Of a stretch of 64,000 bases of DNA, positions 7,495 to 15,763 are shown piece after piece; position 1 is the first letter of the stretch, and every line of letters starts with the position of its first letter. Made by a program: the position numbers and the translations under genes. The notes under the pieces are model-generated. The model was not told where the DNA came from. It ran no database searches and saw only the letters and a list, made by a program, of their open reading frames with translations. Source of the DNA: Bacteroidota bacterium (GTDB taxonomy: Bacteria > Bacteroidota > Bacteroidia > Flavobacteriales > Flavobacteriaceae); contig CANFJB010000009.1 of the NCBI GenBank assembly GCA_947447375.1, positions 1 through 64,000 of the forward strand. The letters run 5' to 3'.

Positions 7495-9987
7495 CTAATT
7501 AACCCCATTCAAACTCCTAATTCTCAACAATCCCTTTTTTCCTTTGAATGCAATTACTCTTTTTTCATTGGGCAATAAATCAATGTAATTGTCTTCAAAT
7601 TCTAATCCTTCGCCTTGAATATAAACGTCTTTTGCTAAGGTCTTTGTAGAAAGCTCAACGTGATTTTTATCAATGAATTTATAAGTGATATTCGTTTTTT
7701 GTAGGGTTAAGTCTTTTGGGGATACAAAGTAATAATTTGCAGCAGTTTTCTCTCCTTTGGAATTAATGAATTCGGCATGAAGCAAACTATCATTCCATAA
7801 TTTACGGTCTGGAATTTCTAAATTTGAGAGCTCCGTTGCATTCGTTACTGTATTGGAATTCAATACAATGGACTTTGAATTTTTATTTAGTTCTGTTCCG
7901 TCAAATTTGATCAGGCTCCAATTTAGCCTTCCTTTTTCGTCATTTATGCCCTCATTAACAATTTGAATTTTTATTGAATTCAGTTCTTTAGTGTCGTTAT
8001 TTTCAGTTCCATTAAATACAATTAATTTCCTTTCAAATGATCGTTTTATTTGGTATTGTGCGGCTTTCCAGCGTCCATAATAATCGGTGCTGCTCCACGA
8101 AGTTACAGGCCAACAATCGTTGAGTTGCCAATACAAACTTCCCATGCAATACGGCATTGCAGAACGATGCGCTTCAATTGCTATTTTAAAACCTCGCGCT
8201 TGTAGTAATTGCGATACATAAATATAATCTCCAAATTCCGTTGGCACTTTATAATCTCGCTCCATGTAAGTTTGAATCGTTTCAAAACCCGTTGGATGTT
8301 TCTGATGGGCTTTGACCGCTTCTGAGGTGAGGCTCATTTCCGAAGGTTTGGCAAAAGTTTCGAAAGTTTTTACATCTGGCATTCCTTGAAATCCGTATTC
8401 ACTCATAAATCGGCCTACCTTTTTGGAGTAGGTTTCCAACGGTTCCATTCCCCACCAAACGCCCCAATAATGAGAATCGCCTTGCGACAAACTTTCCTTT
8501 TTTCCCCAGCCAATAGAAGGGGAGGACGGCCAATAACGGTTGTTCTCTTTGGCTACAATAGAATCTAAAACCGAGGGAATTTCTTTTTCAAACAATCGTT
8601 GGTAATTGTTCCAAATGGTCGTTGAATCGATTTTTGAATAACGATATTGCTTTTGCCAACCCCAATTTTTCCAGCCTTCATCAACTTCATTATTTCCACA
8701 CCAAAGTGCAATACAAGGATGATTTTGCAAACGAACTACTTGGTCACGAACTTCCTGTTTTACATTGGAAACAAAGGCTTCATCTCCCGGAAATAATGCG
8801 CAAGCAAACATAAAATCTTGCCAAACTAAAATTCCTTTTTGATCGCATAATGTATAAAATGCATCATTTTCATAAGCGCCACCGCCCCAAACTCGAATCA
8901 TATTCATATTGGACTTTACAGCGGTTTCAATTATGTTTTCATATTTTTTGTAAGTCATTTTTGGCATAAAAGATTCTGGTGGGATGTAATTTGCCCCTTT
9001 CATGAATACCTTTCTGCCATTGACTTTAAAATAAAAACTCATGCCAATGGAATCTTTTTCTTGAACTAACTCGATTGTTCGAAGTCCAATTTGTAATTTT
9101 TTATTATCTAATAATTCTCCTTTTTTTCTAATTCGAATAGAGAAATTGTATAAATTTTGTTTCCCTAATCCGTTGGGCCACCATTTTTTTGGATTATTAA
9201 TTTGGTAGGGAATTTCTACTAGTTGAATCCCTTTTTTTAGAGAAACATTTTTCGTTTTGTTATTAATTTCTATCGAATAAATACCTGGTTTCTGACAATT
9301 TACGGTTGTTTTAATTTTCAATTGTGCAATAGTATCGTTTAATTTTTCTTGAGAATAGGAAACCGATTCCAATTGGGCTGATTTCCAAAACCGAATAGCT
9401 ACATTTTTCCAAATCCCTGCTGTTACAAAACGAGGTCCCCAATCCCAACCAAATTGATAGGGCGCTTTTCTAACATACACTTTTTCATCACCAGGTAAAA
9501 AGAAAGGGGAGAGAGCAGCTGTTTTTTTAGCTTTTTGTGAAGACGATTCAAATTCAACTCGTAGTGTGTTTTTTCCTTGATGAATGAATTTATTTATAGG
9601 TATACGCCAAGTTCGAAACATATTATTCGCTTCCAAAACTAGGGAATCGTTTAGATAAACCGAAGCATCGGTATCCAAACCGTAAAAAACAAGTTCTTTA
9701 TTTTGAGCAGTTAACTCTTTTTTTGAAATACTAAATTTGGTTTCATAAACCCAATACTGTTCTTCAATCCATTGCAATTGTTTTTCATTATTGCCATAAA
9801 AAGGATCTTCAATTTGATGATTCAAAAACAAATCGGTGTGAATAGTTCCTGGAACATGGGCTTTACTCCAAACATCATCTGAAAATTTCTGAACCCTCCA
9901 ATTCTCGTTTGAAAGGGAACGCTCCCAATTTTGGGACCACCCAAAAACCGAATAAAATAGTACTATTAAATACAGTTTTTTAATCAT
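7495..9987 (-). CDS. Beta-mannosidase, glycoside hydrolase family 2
   Basis: An 830-residue exported GH2 enzyme. The signal peptide (MIKKLYLIVLFYSVFGWSQ) is followed by the sugar-binding jelly roll, an immunoglobulin-like domain and the TIM barrel. The acid/base Glu434 lies in CGNNEVDEGW and the nucleophile Glu530 in FMSEYGFQGMPD, both diagnostic of beta-mannosidases. It should release mannose from Man-beta-1,4-GlcNAc or beta-mannosides in the periplasm or outside. A longer frame reaches 10020, but the ATG at 9987 sits directly before the signal peptide and overlaps the CutC stop by eight bases. It is the last gene of the GH20-asparaginase-CutC operon. Confidence 0.92.
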   Translation of the reverse strand: MIKKLYLIVLFYSVFGWSQNWERSLSNENWRVQKFSDDVWSKAHVPGTIHTDLFLNHQIEDPFYGNNEKQLQWIEEQYWVYETKFSISKKELTAQNKELVFYGLDTDASVYLNDSLVLEANNMFRTWRIPINKFIHQGKNTLRVEFESSSQKAKKTAALSPFFLPGDEKVYVRKAPYQFGWDWGPRFVTAGIWKNVAIRFWKSAQLESVSYSQEKLNDTIAQLKIKTTVNCQKPGIYSIEINNKTKNVSLKKGIQLVEIPYQINNPKKWWPNGLGKQNLYNFSIRIRKKGELLDNKKLQIGLRTIELVQEKDSIGMSFYFKVNGRKVFMKGANYIPPESFMPKMTYKKYENIIETAVKSNMNMIRVWGGGAYENDAFYTLCDQKGILVWQDFMFACALFPGDEAFVSNVKQEVRDQVVRLQNHPCIALWCGNNEVDEGWKNWGWQKQYRYSKIDSTTIWNNYQRLFEKEIPSVLDSIVAKENNRYWPSSPSIGWGKKESLSQGDSHYWGVWWGMEPLETYSKKVGRFMSEYGFQGMPDVKTFETFAKPSEMSLTSEAVKAHQKHPTGFETIQTYMERDYKVPTEFGDYIYVSQLLQARGFKIAIEAHRSAMPYCMGSLYWQLNDCWPVTSWSSTDYYGRWKAAQYQIKRSFERKLIVFNGTENNDTKELNSIKIQIVNEGINDEKGRLNWSLIKFDGTELNKNSKSIVLNSNTVTNATELSNLEIPDRKLWNDSLLHAEFINSKGEKTAANYYFVSPKDLTLQKTNITYKFIDKNHVELSTKTLAKDVYIQGEGLEFEDNYIDLLPNEKRVIAFKGKKGLLRIRSLNGVN

Positions 9988-10651
9988 TTGTAAGACAATC
10001 TTTAAGAGCATTAATTTCAATTAGATTGGCAATTTGTGACGCATCAGTAATTGCTGAAGTATGATAATAGCTTGCCTTAGTAATCGATTTTATTAAGTTA
10101 GCATTTGCAGCTCGTAAACTTCCACCCGGCATAATTTCTATTTGATTTCCAAATTGAATTATCGCCTCTTTAGCTGTTTCCTTTCCCAACTCAATTTTGG
10201 ATTCATGTCCAGAAGTCAATATTGTTTTAAATCCGATTGTAATGCAAGTATTTATCGCTTCAAAATAGTCATTTGTATAATCAATTGCTCTATGAAAACT
10301 ACAAGGTAATGGCTTTGCTAGCGCAATTAATTCTGAATTTCTTTCGAAATCTATGTGGTCATTTTGATCTAGAATTCCGAAAACAAAACCATTGATGCCT
10401 GTATTTTTCATTTCTAAAATGGATTGCTTCATTTGGTTGAATTCCTCTTCAGAATAGTTAAAATCACCACCTCTTGGTCGAATCATAACAAGTAAATCTT
10501 TGGAAAATAAAAGTCTTGCTTTTTGCGTATCTTCAAAATTTGGCGTAGTTCCGCCTGCTTCAAAATTATCGCAAAATTCAACGCGATCGGCTTTGCTTTG
10601 AGCAACAATAGCCACCGAGTCAAGGTTAAAACAAGCTACTTCCAATTTCAT
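9980..10651 (-). CDS. cutC: CutC family protein (TIM barrel, function unresolved)
   Basis: A 223-residue cytoplasmic protein of the CutC family, recognised by MIRPRGGDFNYSEEEF, GFVFGILD and CSFHRAID. CutC was named for copper homeostasis, but the copper role is disputed and the fold is a sugar- or phosphate-binding-like TIM barrel. No signal peptide is visible, unlike its three operon partners. It starts four bases after the asparaginase stop and overlaps the mannosidase start by eight bases. That tight placement inside a glycan-degrading operon suggests a role in handling a released sugar or amino-sugar product; this is inference. Confidence 0.9.
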   Translation of the reverse strand: MKLEVACFNLDSVAIVAQSKADRVEFCDNFEAGGTTPNFEDTQKARLLFSKDLLVMIRPRGGDFNYSEEEFNQMKQSILEMKNTGINGFVFGILDQNDHIDFERNSELIALAKPLPCSFHRAIDYTNDYFEAINTCITIGFKTILTSGHESKIELGKETAKEAIIQFGNQIEIMPGGSLRAANANLIKSITKASYYHTSAITDASQIANLIEINALKDCLTND

Positions 10652-10655
10652 ATTT

Positions 10656-11642
10656 CTATTTTAAATAATAAGGTGCGTCAATTAATCTATTTCCTGTAGC
10701 ATCATAAACCGCGTAATTGAACCCGCCTTGAATGCAATACGAACCAACTTCACCTGATTTATTTAGGGCGATAAAACCAACTTGTAAATCGGTTAAATTC
10801 TTATTTCGTGCCTTCGTTAATTTAATTATTCTATGAACCGCTTCTTCGCACGCTTGTTGCGGAGATTTCCCTTGGCGCATTAATTCTACAACCAAATGAG
10901 AACCCGCAATTCGAATTACTTCTTCTCCGTGGCCAGTTGCAGTTGCAGCACCAATTTCGTTATCTACATACAATCCAGCGCCAATAATTGGAGAATCGCC
11001 GACGCGTCCGTGCATTTTAAAAGCCATTCCACTTGTGGTACAAGCGCCAGATAAATTTCCATTGGAATCCAAAGCAATCATCCCAATAGTGTCGTGATTT
11101 TCAATATTTGCCTTCGGTACATATTCCGATTTTTTAAGCCAATCCTTCCATTCTTTTTCTGAATCGGCCACCAATAAGTTCTCTTTTTTGAATCCTTGAG
11201 ACAAAGCAAAATCCAAGGCTCCATCACCTACTAGCATTACGTGAGGCGTTTTTTCCATAACCGCTCTAGCTACTGAAATTGGGTGTTTGATGTGTTCCAA
11301 ACAAGCTACCGAACCTATATTGGAATTTTCATCCATAATGCAAGCATCTAAAGTAACCCGCCCGTCTCGATCTGGTCGTCCGCCATAACCCACGCTTCGT
11401 TCTGTTGGATCGCCTTCAGGGATTTTTACTCCAGCTTCAACGGCATCCAAAGCTCGTCCATTTTGTTTCAAAACTTCCCAAGCAGCAGCGTTGGCTTCTA
11501 TTCCGAATCGCCATGTAGAAACCACAATTGGCTTGTTTATTTTGTTTGGAAAACGCAAACTACTCTCTGCTTTTACTCCTGTAAATGCCAATCCTACTCC
11601 TGCAACCGCAGCTGTTTTAATAAAGTCTCTTCTTGTTTTCAT
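10656..11642 (-). CDS. N4-(beta-N-acetylglucosaminyl)-L-asparaginase (glycosylasparaginase)
   Basis: A 328-residue Ntn-hydrolase precursor that cleaves GlcNAc from asparagine, the last step of N-glycoprotein breakdown. The autoproteolysis site is HDTIGM, with Thr185 becoming the N-terminal nucleophile of the beta subunit. MHGRVGDSPIIGAGLYVD and ATGHGEEVIR are the substrate-binding motifs known from the Elizabethkingia and human enzymes. The N-terminus TRRDFIK followed by a hydrophobic stretch is a perfect twin-arginine signal, so folded export to the periplasm is likely. Its start codon shares one base with the stop of the GH20 gene, and CutC follows four bases later. Confidence 0.93.
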   Translation of the reverse strand: MKTRRDFIKTAAVAGVGLAFTGVKAESSLRFPNKINKPIVVSTWRFGIEANAAAWEVLKQNGRALDAVEAGVKIPEGDPTERSVGYGGRPDRDGRVTLDACIMDENSNIGSVACLEHIKHPISVARAVMEKTPHVMLVGDGALDFALSQGFKKENLLVADSEKEWKDWLKKSEYVPKANIENHDTIGMIALDSNGNLSGACTTSGMAFKMHGRVGDSPIIGAGLYVDNEIGAATATGHGEEVIRIAGSHLVVELMRQGKSPQQACEEAVHRIIKLTKARNKNLTDLQVGFIALNKSGEVGSYCIQGGFNYAVYDATGNRLIDAPYYLK

Positions 11643-13912
11643 TATTCTACTTTTATTTCGTCAATAAATAACCAAGCCGGTTCACCAGCTCCAGGATTTC
11701 CCTCCAATATTTTACCTTGATTGTATGCATTTACCTTAATGTATCGAATGGAAGTTGTTGGAATTTCAACTTTTACAACCCCTTTTGAACTTTCGATTTC
11801 TTTAACTGAAATAGTACTTTCAGCGGAATAATCGATTCCGTTTTCTGAATAAGAAATGGCAATTTGTTTAGGATAATAAATCCAACTTGCGGGACTTGAT
11901 AATACATCAACGGTAATCGATTGTACTTTTTTTACCGAACCTAAATCAATTGTAGCCAATACATCTTTACCTGAAAATCCTAGCCAATCTCTACCAAATT
12001 TTCCTCTATCGCCATACATTCCATCTACCAAACTAAACGCGTCATTTGCTTTATAAGAATTGCTTGGTTCGTCTTTTAAAGATACCGTTGCGGCTGTTGC
12101 CAAATGTATTTCAAATTTTTGTTCTAAAACAGCACTTTTTTGAACATTTGAATCAAAACTTGCCGCTTTTAATGTGGTGTTTTTTTCAATTATAATGGGT
12201 TGGCGATACAACAAAGAAGTATTGGTTGGATTGGAATTGTCTAGGGTGTAAAATATGGAAGAGGAAGGATTTGCGGCTGTTAATTCTACTTTAAGTAAAT
12301 GATTATCGGATGTTGAAATTTTTGCTTTTACTTCAAATAAAGCTTTGCTGTAATTCACTTTCATTTTGTCTAAAAGGGAAAAATGCAGAAGCAATCGGTT
12401 TTTAAAATCTAGGTAATTTGATGAGGCATCTTTTCCCCAAAGTACTTCAGCTAATGCCGCCATTCTTGGCATTGCCATGTATTCTACTTCCGCAAAATCT
12501 TCCATGTATTCTGTCCAAACATTTCCTTGAGCGCCCAAAATATAGTTGCTTTCCTCGGTAGATAATTCTGTTGGAATTGGATTAAAATCATAAACCGTTT
12601 CTAAAGGAGTATATCCACCAATTGCTAGAGGTTCCGTTTTTTGTTCGCCTTGATAATGATCAAAATAACAATGCGAACCCGGACTCATAACTACGAAGTG
12701 CTTCGCTTTTGCAGCAGCAATACCCCCTTCGGTTCCACGCCAACTCATAACCGCGGCATTTGGTGCGAGGCCACCCTCAAGGATTTCATCCCATCCAATA
12801 ATTTTCTTGCCTTTTTTATTGATGTATTTTTCAATTTGAGTGACAAAATAGCTCTGTAATTCGTGTTCGCTTTTTAGTCCTTTTTCTTTAATTAATGCTT
12901 GACATTTTACACATTCATGCCACCTTGTTTTGGGACATTCGTCACCGCCAATGTGAATGTATTGAGAAGGAAAAAGTGGTATTACTTCATCTAGAACTGC
13001 TTTTAAAAAGTTCAATGTGTTTTCGTTTGGACAAAAAACATCGTCAAGAACTCCCCATTTTGTTCCAACTTCAAACGGACCGCCAGTACAAGAAAACTTT
13101 GGATAAGCGGCTAGTGCTGCCGTTGCATGTCCTGGCATTTCAATTTCGGGAACTACTGTGATGTGTTTTTCTTTGGCGTAAGCTACAATTTCTTTAATAT
13201 CATCCTGGGTGTAAAATCCTCCGTAGGGCTTACCGTCAAAGCGTTGCTCGTTATAATGCCCAACCATGGATTCTTTTCTGAAAGCACCAATGGAAGTAAG
13301 TTTTGGGTATTTCTTAATTTCAATTCGCCATCCTTGATCATCGGTTAAATGCCAATGAAAAACATTCATTTTATACAAAGCCAGATAATCGATGTATTTC
13401 TTTATATCCGATTTAGGAAAAAAATGTCTCGCAACATCGAGATGCATTCCTCGCCATTTGAATTTGGGTTGGTCTTGAATTGTTAATGCCGGAATTGGTG
13501 AATTTTTACTAGAATAATGATCAATCAACTGATTTAGTGATTGAATTCCATAAAAAAGCCCTTCTGAATTGCTGGCTTCAATTTTAATATTAGTTGCATT
13601 AATGTTGATTTTATATTCATCGATTTCCATTTTTTGTAATGGATTCAATGACAATTCAATGCAATTATTTGATTTTTGGGTAATCGTTTTTGTTGCTAAC
13701 TCAAATCCGAGTTGTTTATTAATAATTTCCTTTAGGTATTGAACTTCTGGATTTCCTTTTGGGGCAATTAATACGGTTTGTTTTGTTATTAAAAAAGAAG
13801 AGGTATTTTCTAATACAACTAATTTTGGTTTTGGAATTATTGGGATTGAGGATTGTGCGATAATTACGCTACTCAATAAGAATAAAAAAATATAGGTTAA
13901 TTTTCTAAACAT
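11642..13912 (-). CDS. Beta-N-acetylhexosaminidase, GH20, with C-terminal binding domains
   Basis: A 756-residue exported enzyme removing terminal beta-linked GlcNAc or GalNAc. After a signal peptide (MFRKLTYIFLFLLSSVIIAQ) come a GH20b N-terminal domain (about 25-145) and the TIM barrel with the catalytic Asp324-Glu325 pair in HIGGDECPKTRW. A chitobiase C-terminal-like domain (about 535-605, FYTLDNSNPTN) and a discoidin/F5-8C-like domain (about 615-750, FGRDWLGFSGKDVLATIDLG) follow. The frame is open to 13957, but the ATG at 13912 precedes the signal peptide. It is the first gene of the N-glycan core operon; its stop overlaps the next start by one base. Confidence 0.93.
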   Translation of the reverse strand: MFRKLTYIFLFLLSSVIIAQSSIPIIPKPKLVVLENTSSFLITKQTVLIAPKGNPEVQYLKEIINKQLGFELATKTITQKSNNCIELSLNPLQKMEIDEYKININATNIKIEASNSEGLFYGIQSLNQLIDHYSSKNSPIPALTIQDQPKFKWRGMHLDVARHFFPKSDIKKYIDYLALYKMNVFHWHLTDDQGWRIEIKKYPKLTSIGAFRKESMVGHYNEQRFDGKPYGGFYTQDDIKEIVAYAKEKHITVVPEIEMPGHATAALAAYPKFSCTGGPFEVGTKWGVLDDVFCPNENTLNFLKAVLDEVIPLFPSQYIHIGGDECPKTRWHECVKCQALIKEKGLKSEHELQSYFVTQIEKYINKKGKKIIGWDEILEGGLAPNAAVMSWRGTEGGIAAAKAKHFVVMSPGSHCYFDHYQGEQKTEPLAIGGYTPLETVYDFNPIPTELSTEESNYILGAQGNVWTEYMEDFAEVEYMAMPRMAALAEVLWGKDASSNYLDFKNRLLLHFSLLDKMKVNYSKALFEVKAKISTSDNHLLKVELTAANPSSSIFYTLDNSNPTNTSLLYRQPIIIEKNTTLKAASFDSNVQKSAVLEQKFEIHLATAATVSLKDEPSNSYKANDAFSLVDGMYGDRGKFGRDWLGFSGKDVLATIDLGSVKKVQSITVDVLSSPASWIYYPKQIAISYSENGIDYSAESTISVKEIESSKGVVKVEIPTTSIRYIKVNAYNQGKILEGNPGAGEPAWLFIDEIKVE

Positions 13913-13997
13913 AGATTTAATTAAATTTAAGAGGCTTGACCAAAAGTTTAAAGTCACTCAATCGAAACCAATTTTCTTTTTTTCAAGTAATGAATAT

Positions 13998-14005
13998 CAA
14001 ATGTA
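13998..14005 (-). promoter_or_regulatory. Candidate -7 box for the GH20 operon
   Basis: On the minus strand this reads TACATTTG, an exact TAnnTTTG match, about 85 bases before the GH20 start. No -33 element is evident. Confidence 0.4.
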
Positions 14006-14087
14006 ATAAACTTTATCATGTAAATTTTAAATTTATTTACAGATATAAATCTTTTGGATAATAAAGAAGTGTTTATATATAATTACT

Positions 14088-14095
14088 TATTTTTG
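14088..14095 (+). promoter_or_regulatory. Candidate -7 box for the PLD-like gene
   Basis: TATTTTTG matches TAnnTTTG and ends 17 bases before the start codon. Confidence 0.45.
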
Positions 14096-14112
14096 TATAA
14101 AATAAATCTGTA

Positions 14113-15753
14113 ATGCCCAAAGCTAAATCCCTCTACCTAGTTTGTATTTCCCTATTTTGTGTTTTTTATACTTTTAGTCAAACTACTATAAAAGAGGATG
14201 ATTATTTGGCTATTTATCATAACAACAGCATTGAATTAAAATTTGATTCCCCTGTTGAAATAAAGGCTTACAATCAAATTGACCTTAAAGAAATAAATGT
14301 AGTTTCGGAGTTAAATCAAACTGCTTTTTTGATTTCAAATGTCAAACCGGCACAAATTCTGAAATTGGTTTACCATTTTATTTCTGGAAGAACTTCGGAA
14401 CATATTAATTATTTAGCCAGCCCGTCGATGTCAAGTGGAACAATAAATGTCTATTTTAATCATCCAGTTGATGTCACTTTTACGCAAACTCAAAACGGAG
14501 TAAATCTTGGGAGTAATTTGGATGATATGCTTATAAGTTACATCAATGCATGTACCAATACACTTGATATTGCAATTTACAATTCGTATTCTCCTGGTGG
14601 ATCTTCTGGAATTGCAGGAGCTATAAATGCTGCTTTTAGTCGAGGAGTACAGGTCCGATTAATTTATGATGGAAGTACTAGTAGTGTTATGATTCCGTTA
14701 TTAAATCCATTAATTCCTACTTTACCAAGTCCTACATCCTCAAGTTATGGGATAATGCACAATAAGTTTGTAGTATTCGATGCTAATAGTTCGGATGCTA
14801 CTAAACCACTCGTTTGGACTGGATCAACCAATTGGACTGTTGCACAAATTGACGGTCCTGATAAAAATAGCGCTATTGTTATTCAAGATCAAGCTTTGGC
14901 ATTAGGTTATAAGATAGAATTTGAAGAAATGTGGGGTTCTTCATCATTAGTTCCTGATACGGTTGCTTCTAAATTCGGACCTTATAAAACCAATAATACG
15001 CCTCATAATTATAGTATTGGAGGGAAAGTAGTTAATAGTTATTTTAGTCCGAGTGATGGAGCAAATGCTAAAATTATTGAGACAATCAATACTGCAAATT
15101 CCGATATTGATATTGCTACCATGTTAATTACTAGATCTGATATTAGTTCGGCATTGATTAGCAAATTTAATAGTGGGCTTTCCAATTTAAATTTAGTTTT
15201 AGACAGTCAAAATCCCACAAGTAATCAATTGTCTGTTCTTCAAACTGGTATAAATACAAGTAGAGTTGCGACTTACACAGGTAGTGGAATTATGCATCAT
15301 AAATTTATGGTAATTGACAATTTTAATAGCGCTTCTGATCCACAAGTGCTTGTAGGTTCTCATAACTGGAGTACTTCTGCAGAAACAAAAAACGATGAAA
15401 ATATATTGATAGTTCACGATGCTACTATTACCAATCAATATTACCAAGCCTTTGCCTATTTGTTTCAACAAGCAGGAGGAGTTTTGAACACCAATGAGGG
15501 TCAATTTTCTTCAAATAATTCATTGGTTTATCCAAATCCTACAAATGGGATTTTGCACTTTGCTAATAATGAAAGCTACAATGTTTCAGGAACAATTAAA
15601 GTGGTAAATGTTTTAGGTAACCTAATTTTAGAAGATCAATTTGATAATTTAGCTAATAAAACTATTGATTTAAGTTCCCAATCTTCGGGAATATATTTTG
15701 TTGAAATTAAAATTAACGGAAATAGCAAACACATTAAGGTTTTAAAATCATAA
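14113..15753 (+). CDS. Secreted phospholipase D-like protein with T9SS type A sorting domain
   Basis: A 546-residue exported protein. A signal peptide (residues 1-23, ending YTFSQ) leads to two PLD-superfamily halves. Each carries an HxKx4D motif: HNKFVVFD (His216, Lys218, Asp223) followed by GSTNWT, and HHKFMVID (His395, Lys397, Asp402) followed by GSHNWS. The two motifs form one active site that breaks phosphodiester bonds. Substrate could be nucleic acid or phospholipid; lone HKD proteins of this layout resemble nucleases. The C-terminus (SLVYPNPTNGIL to the final KVLKS) is a type A T9SS sorting domain. It stands alone, divergent from the glycan operon. Confidence 0.9.
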   Translation: MPKAKSLYLVCISLFCVFYTFSQTTIKEDDYLAIYHNNSIELKFDSPVEIKAYNQIDLKEINVVSELNQTAFLISNVKPAQILKLVYHFISGRTSEHINYLASPSMSSGTINVYFNHPVDVTFTQTQNGVNLGSNLDDMLISYINACTNTLDIAIYNSYSPGGSSGIAGAINAAFSRGVQVRLIYDGSTSSVMIPLLNPLIPTLPSPTSSSYGIMHNKFVVFDANSSDATKPLVWTGSTNWTVAQIDGPDKNSAIVIQDQALALGYKIEFEEMWGSSSLVPDTVASKFGPYKTNNTPHNYSIGGKVVNSYFSPSDGANAKIIETINTANSDIDIATMLITRSDISSALISKFNSGLSNLNLVLDSQNPTSNQLSVLQTGINTSRVATYTGSGIMHHKFMVIDNFNSASDPQVLVGSHNWSTSAETKNDENILIVHDATITNQYYQAFAYLFQQAGGVLNTNEGQFSSNNSLVYPNPTNGILHFANNESYNVSGTIKVVNVLGNLILEDQFDNLANKTIDLSSQSSGIYFVEIKINGNSKHIKVLKS

Positions 15754-15763
15754 GATAAAATGA

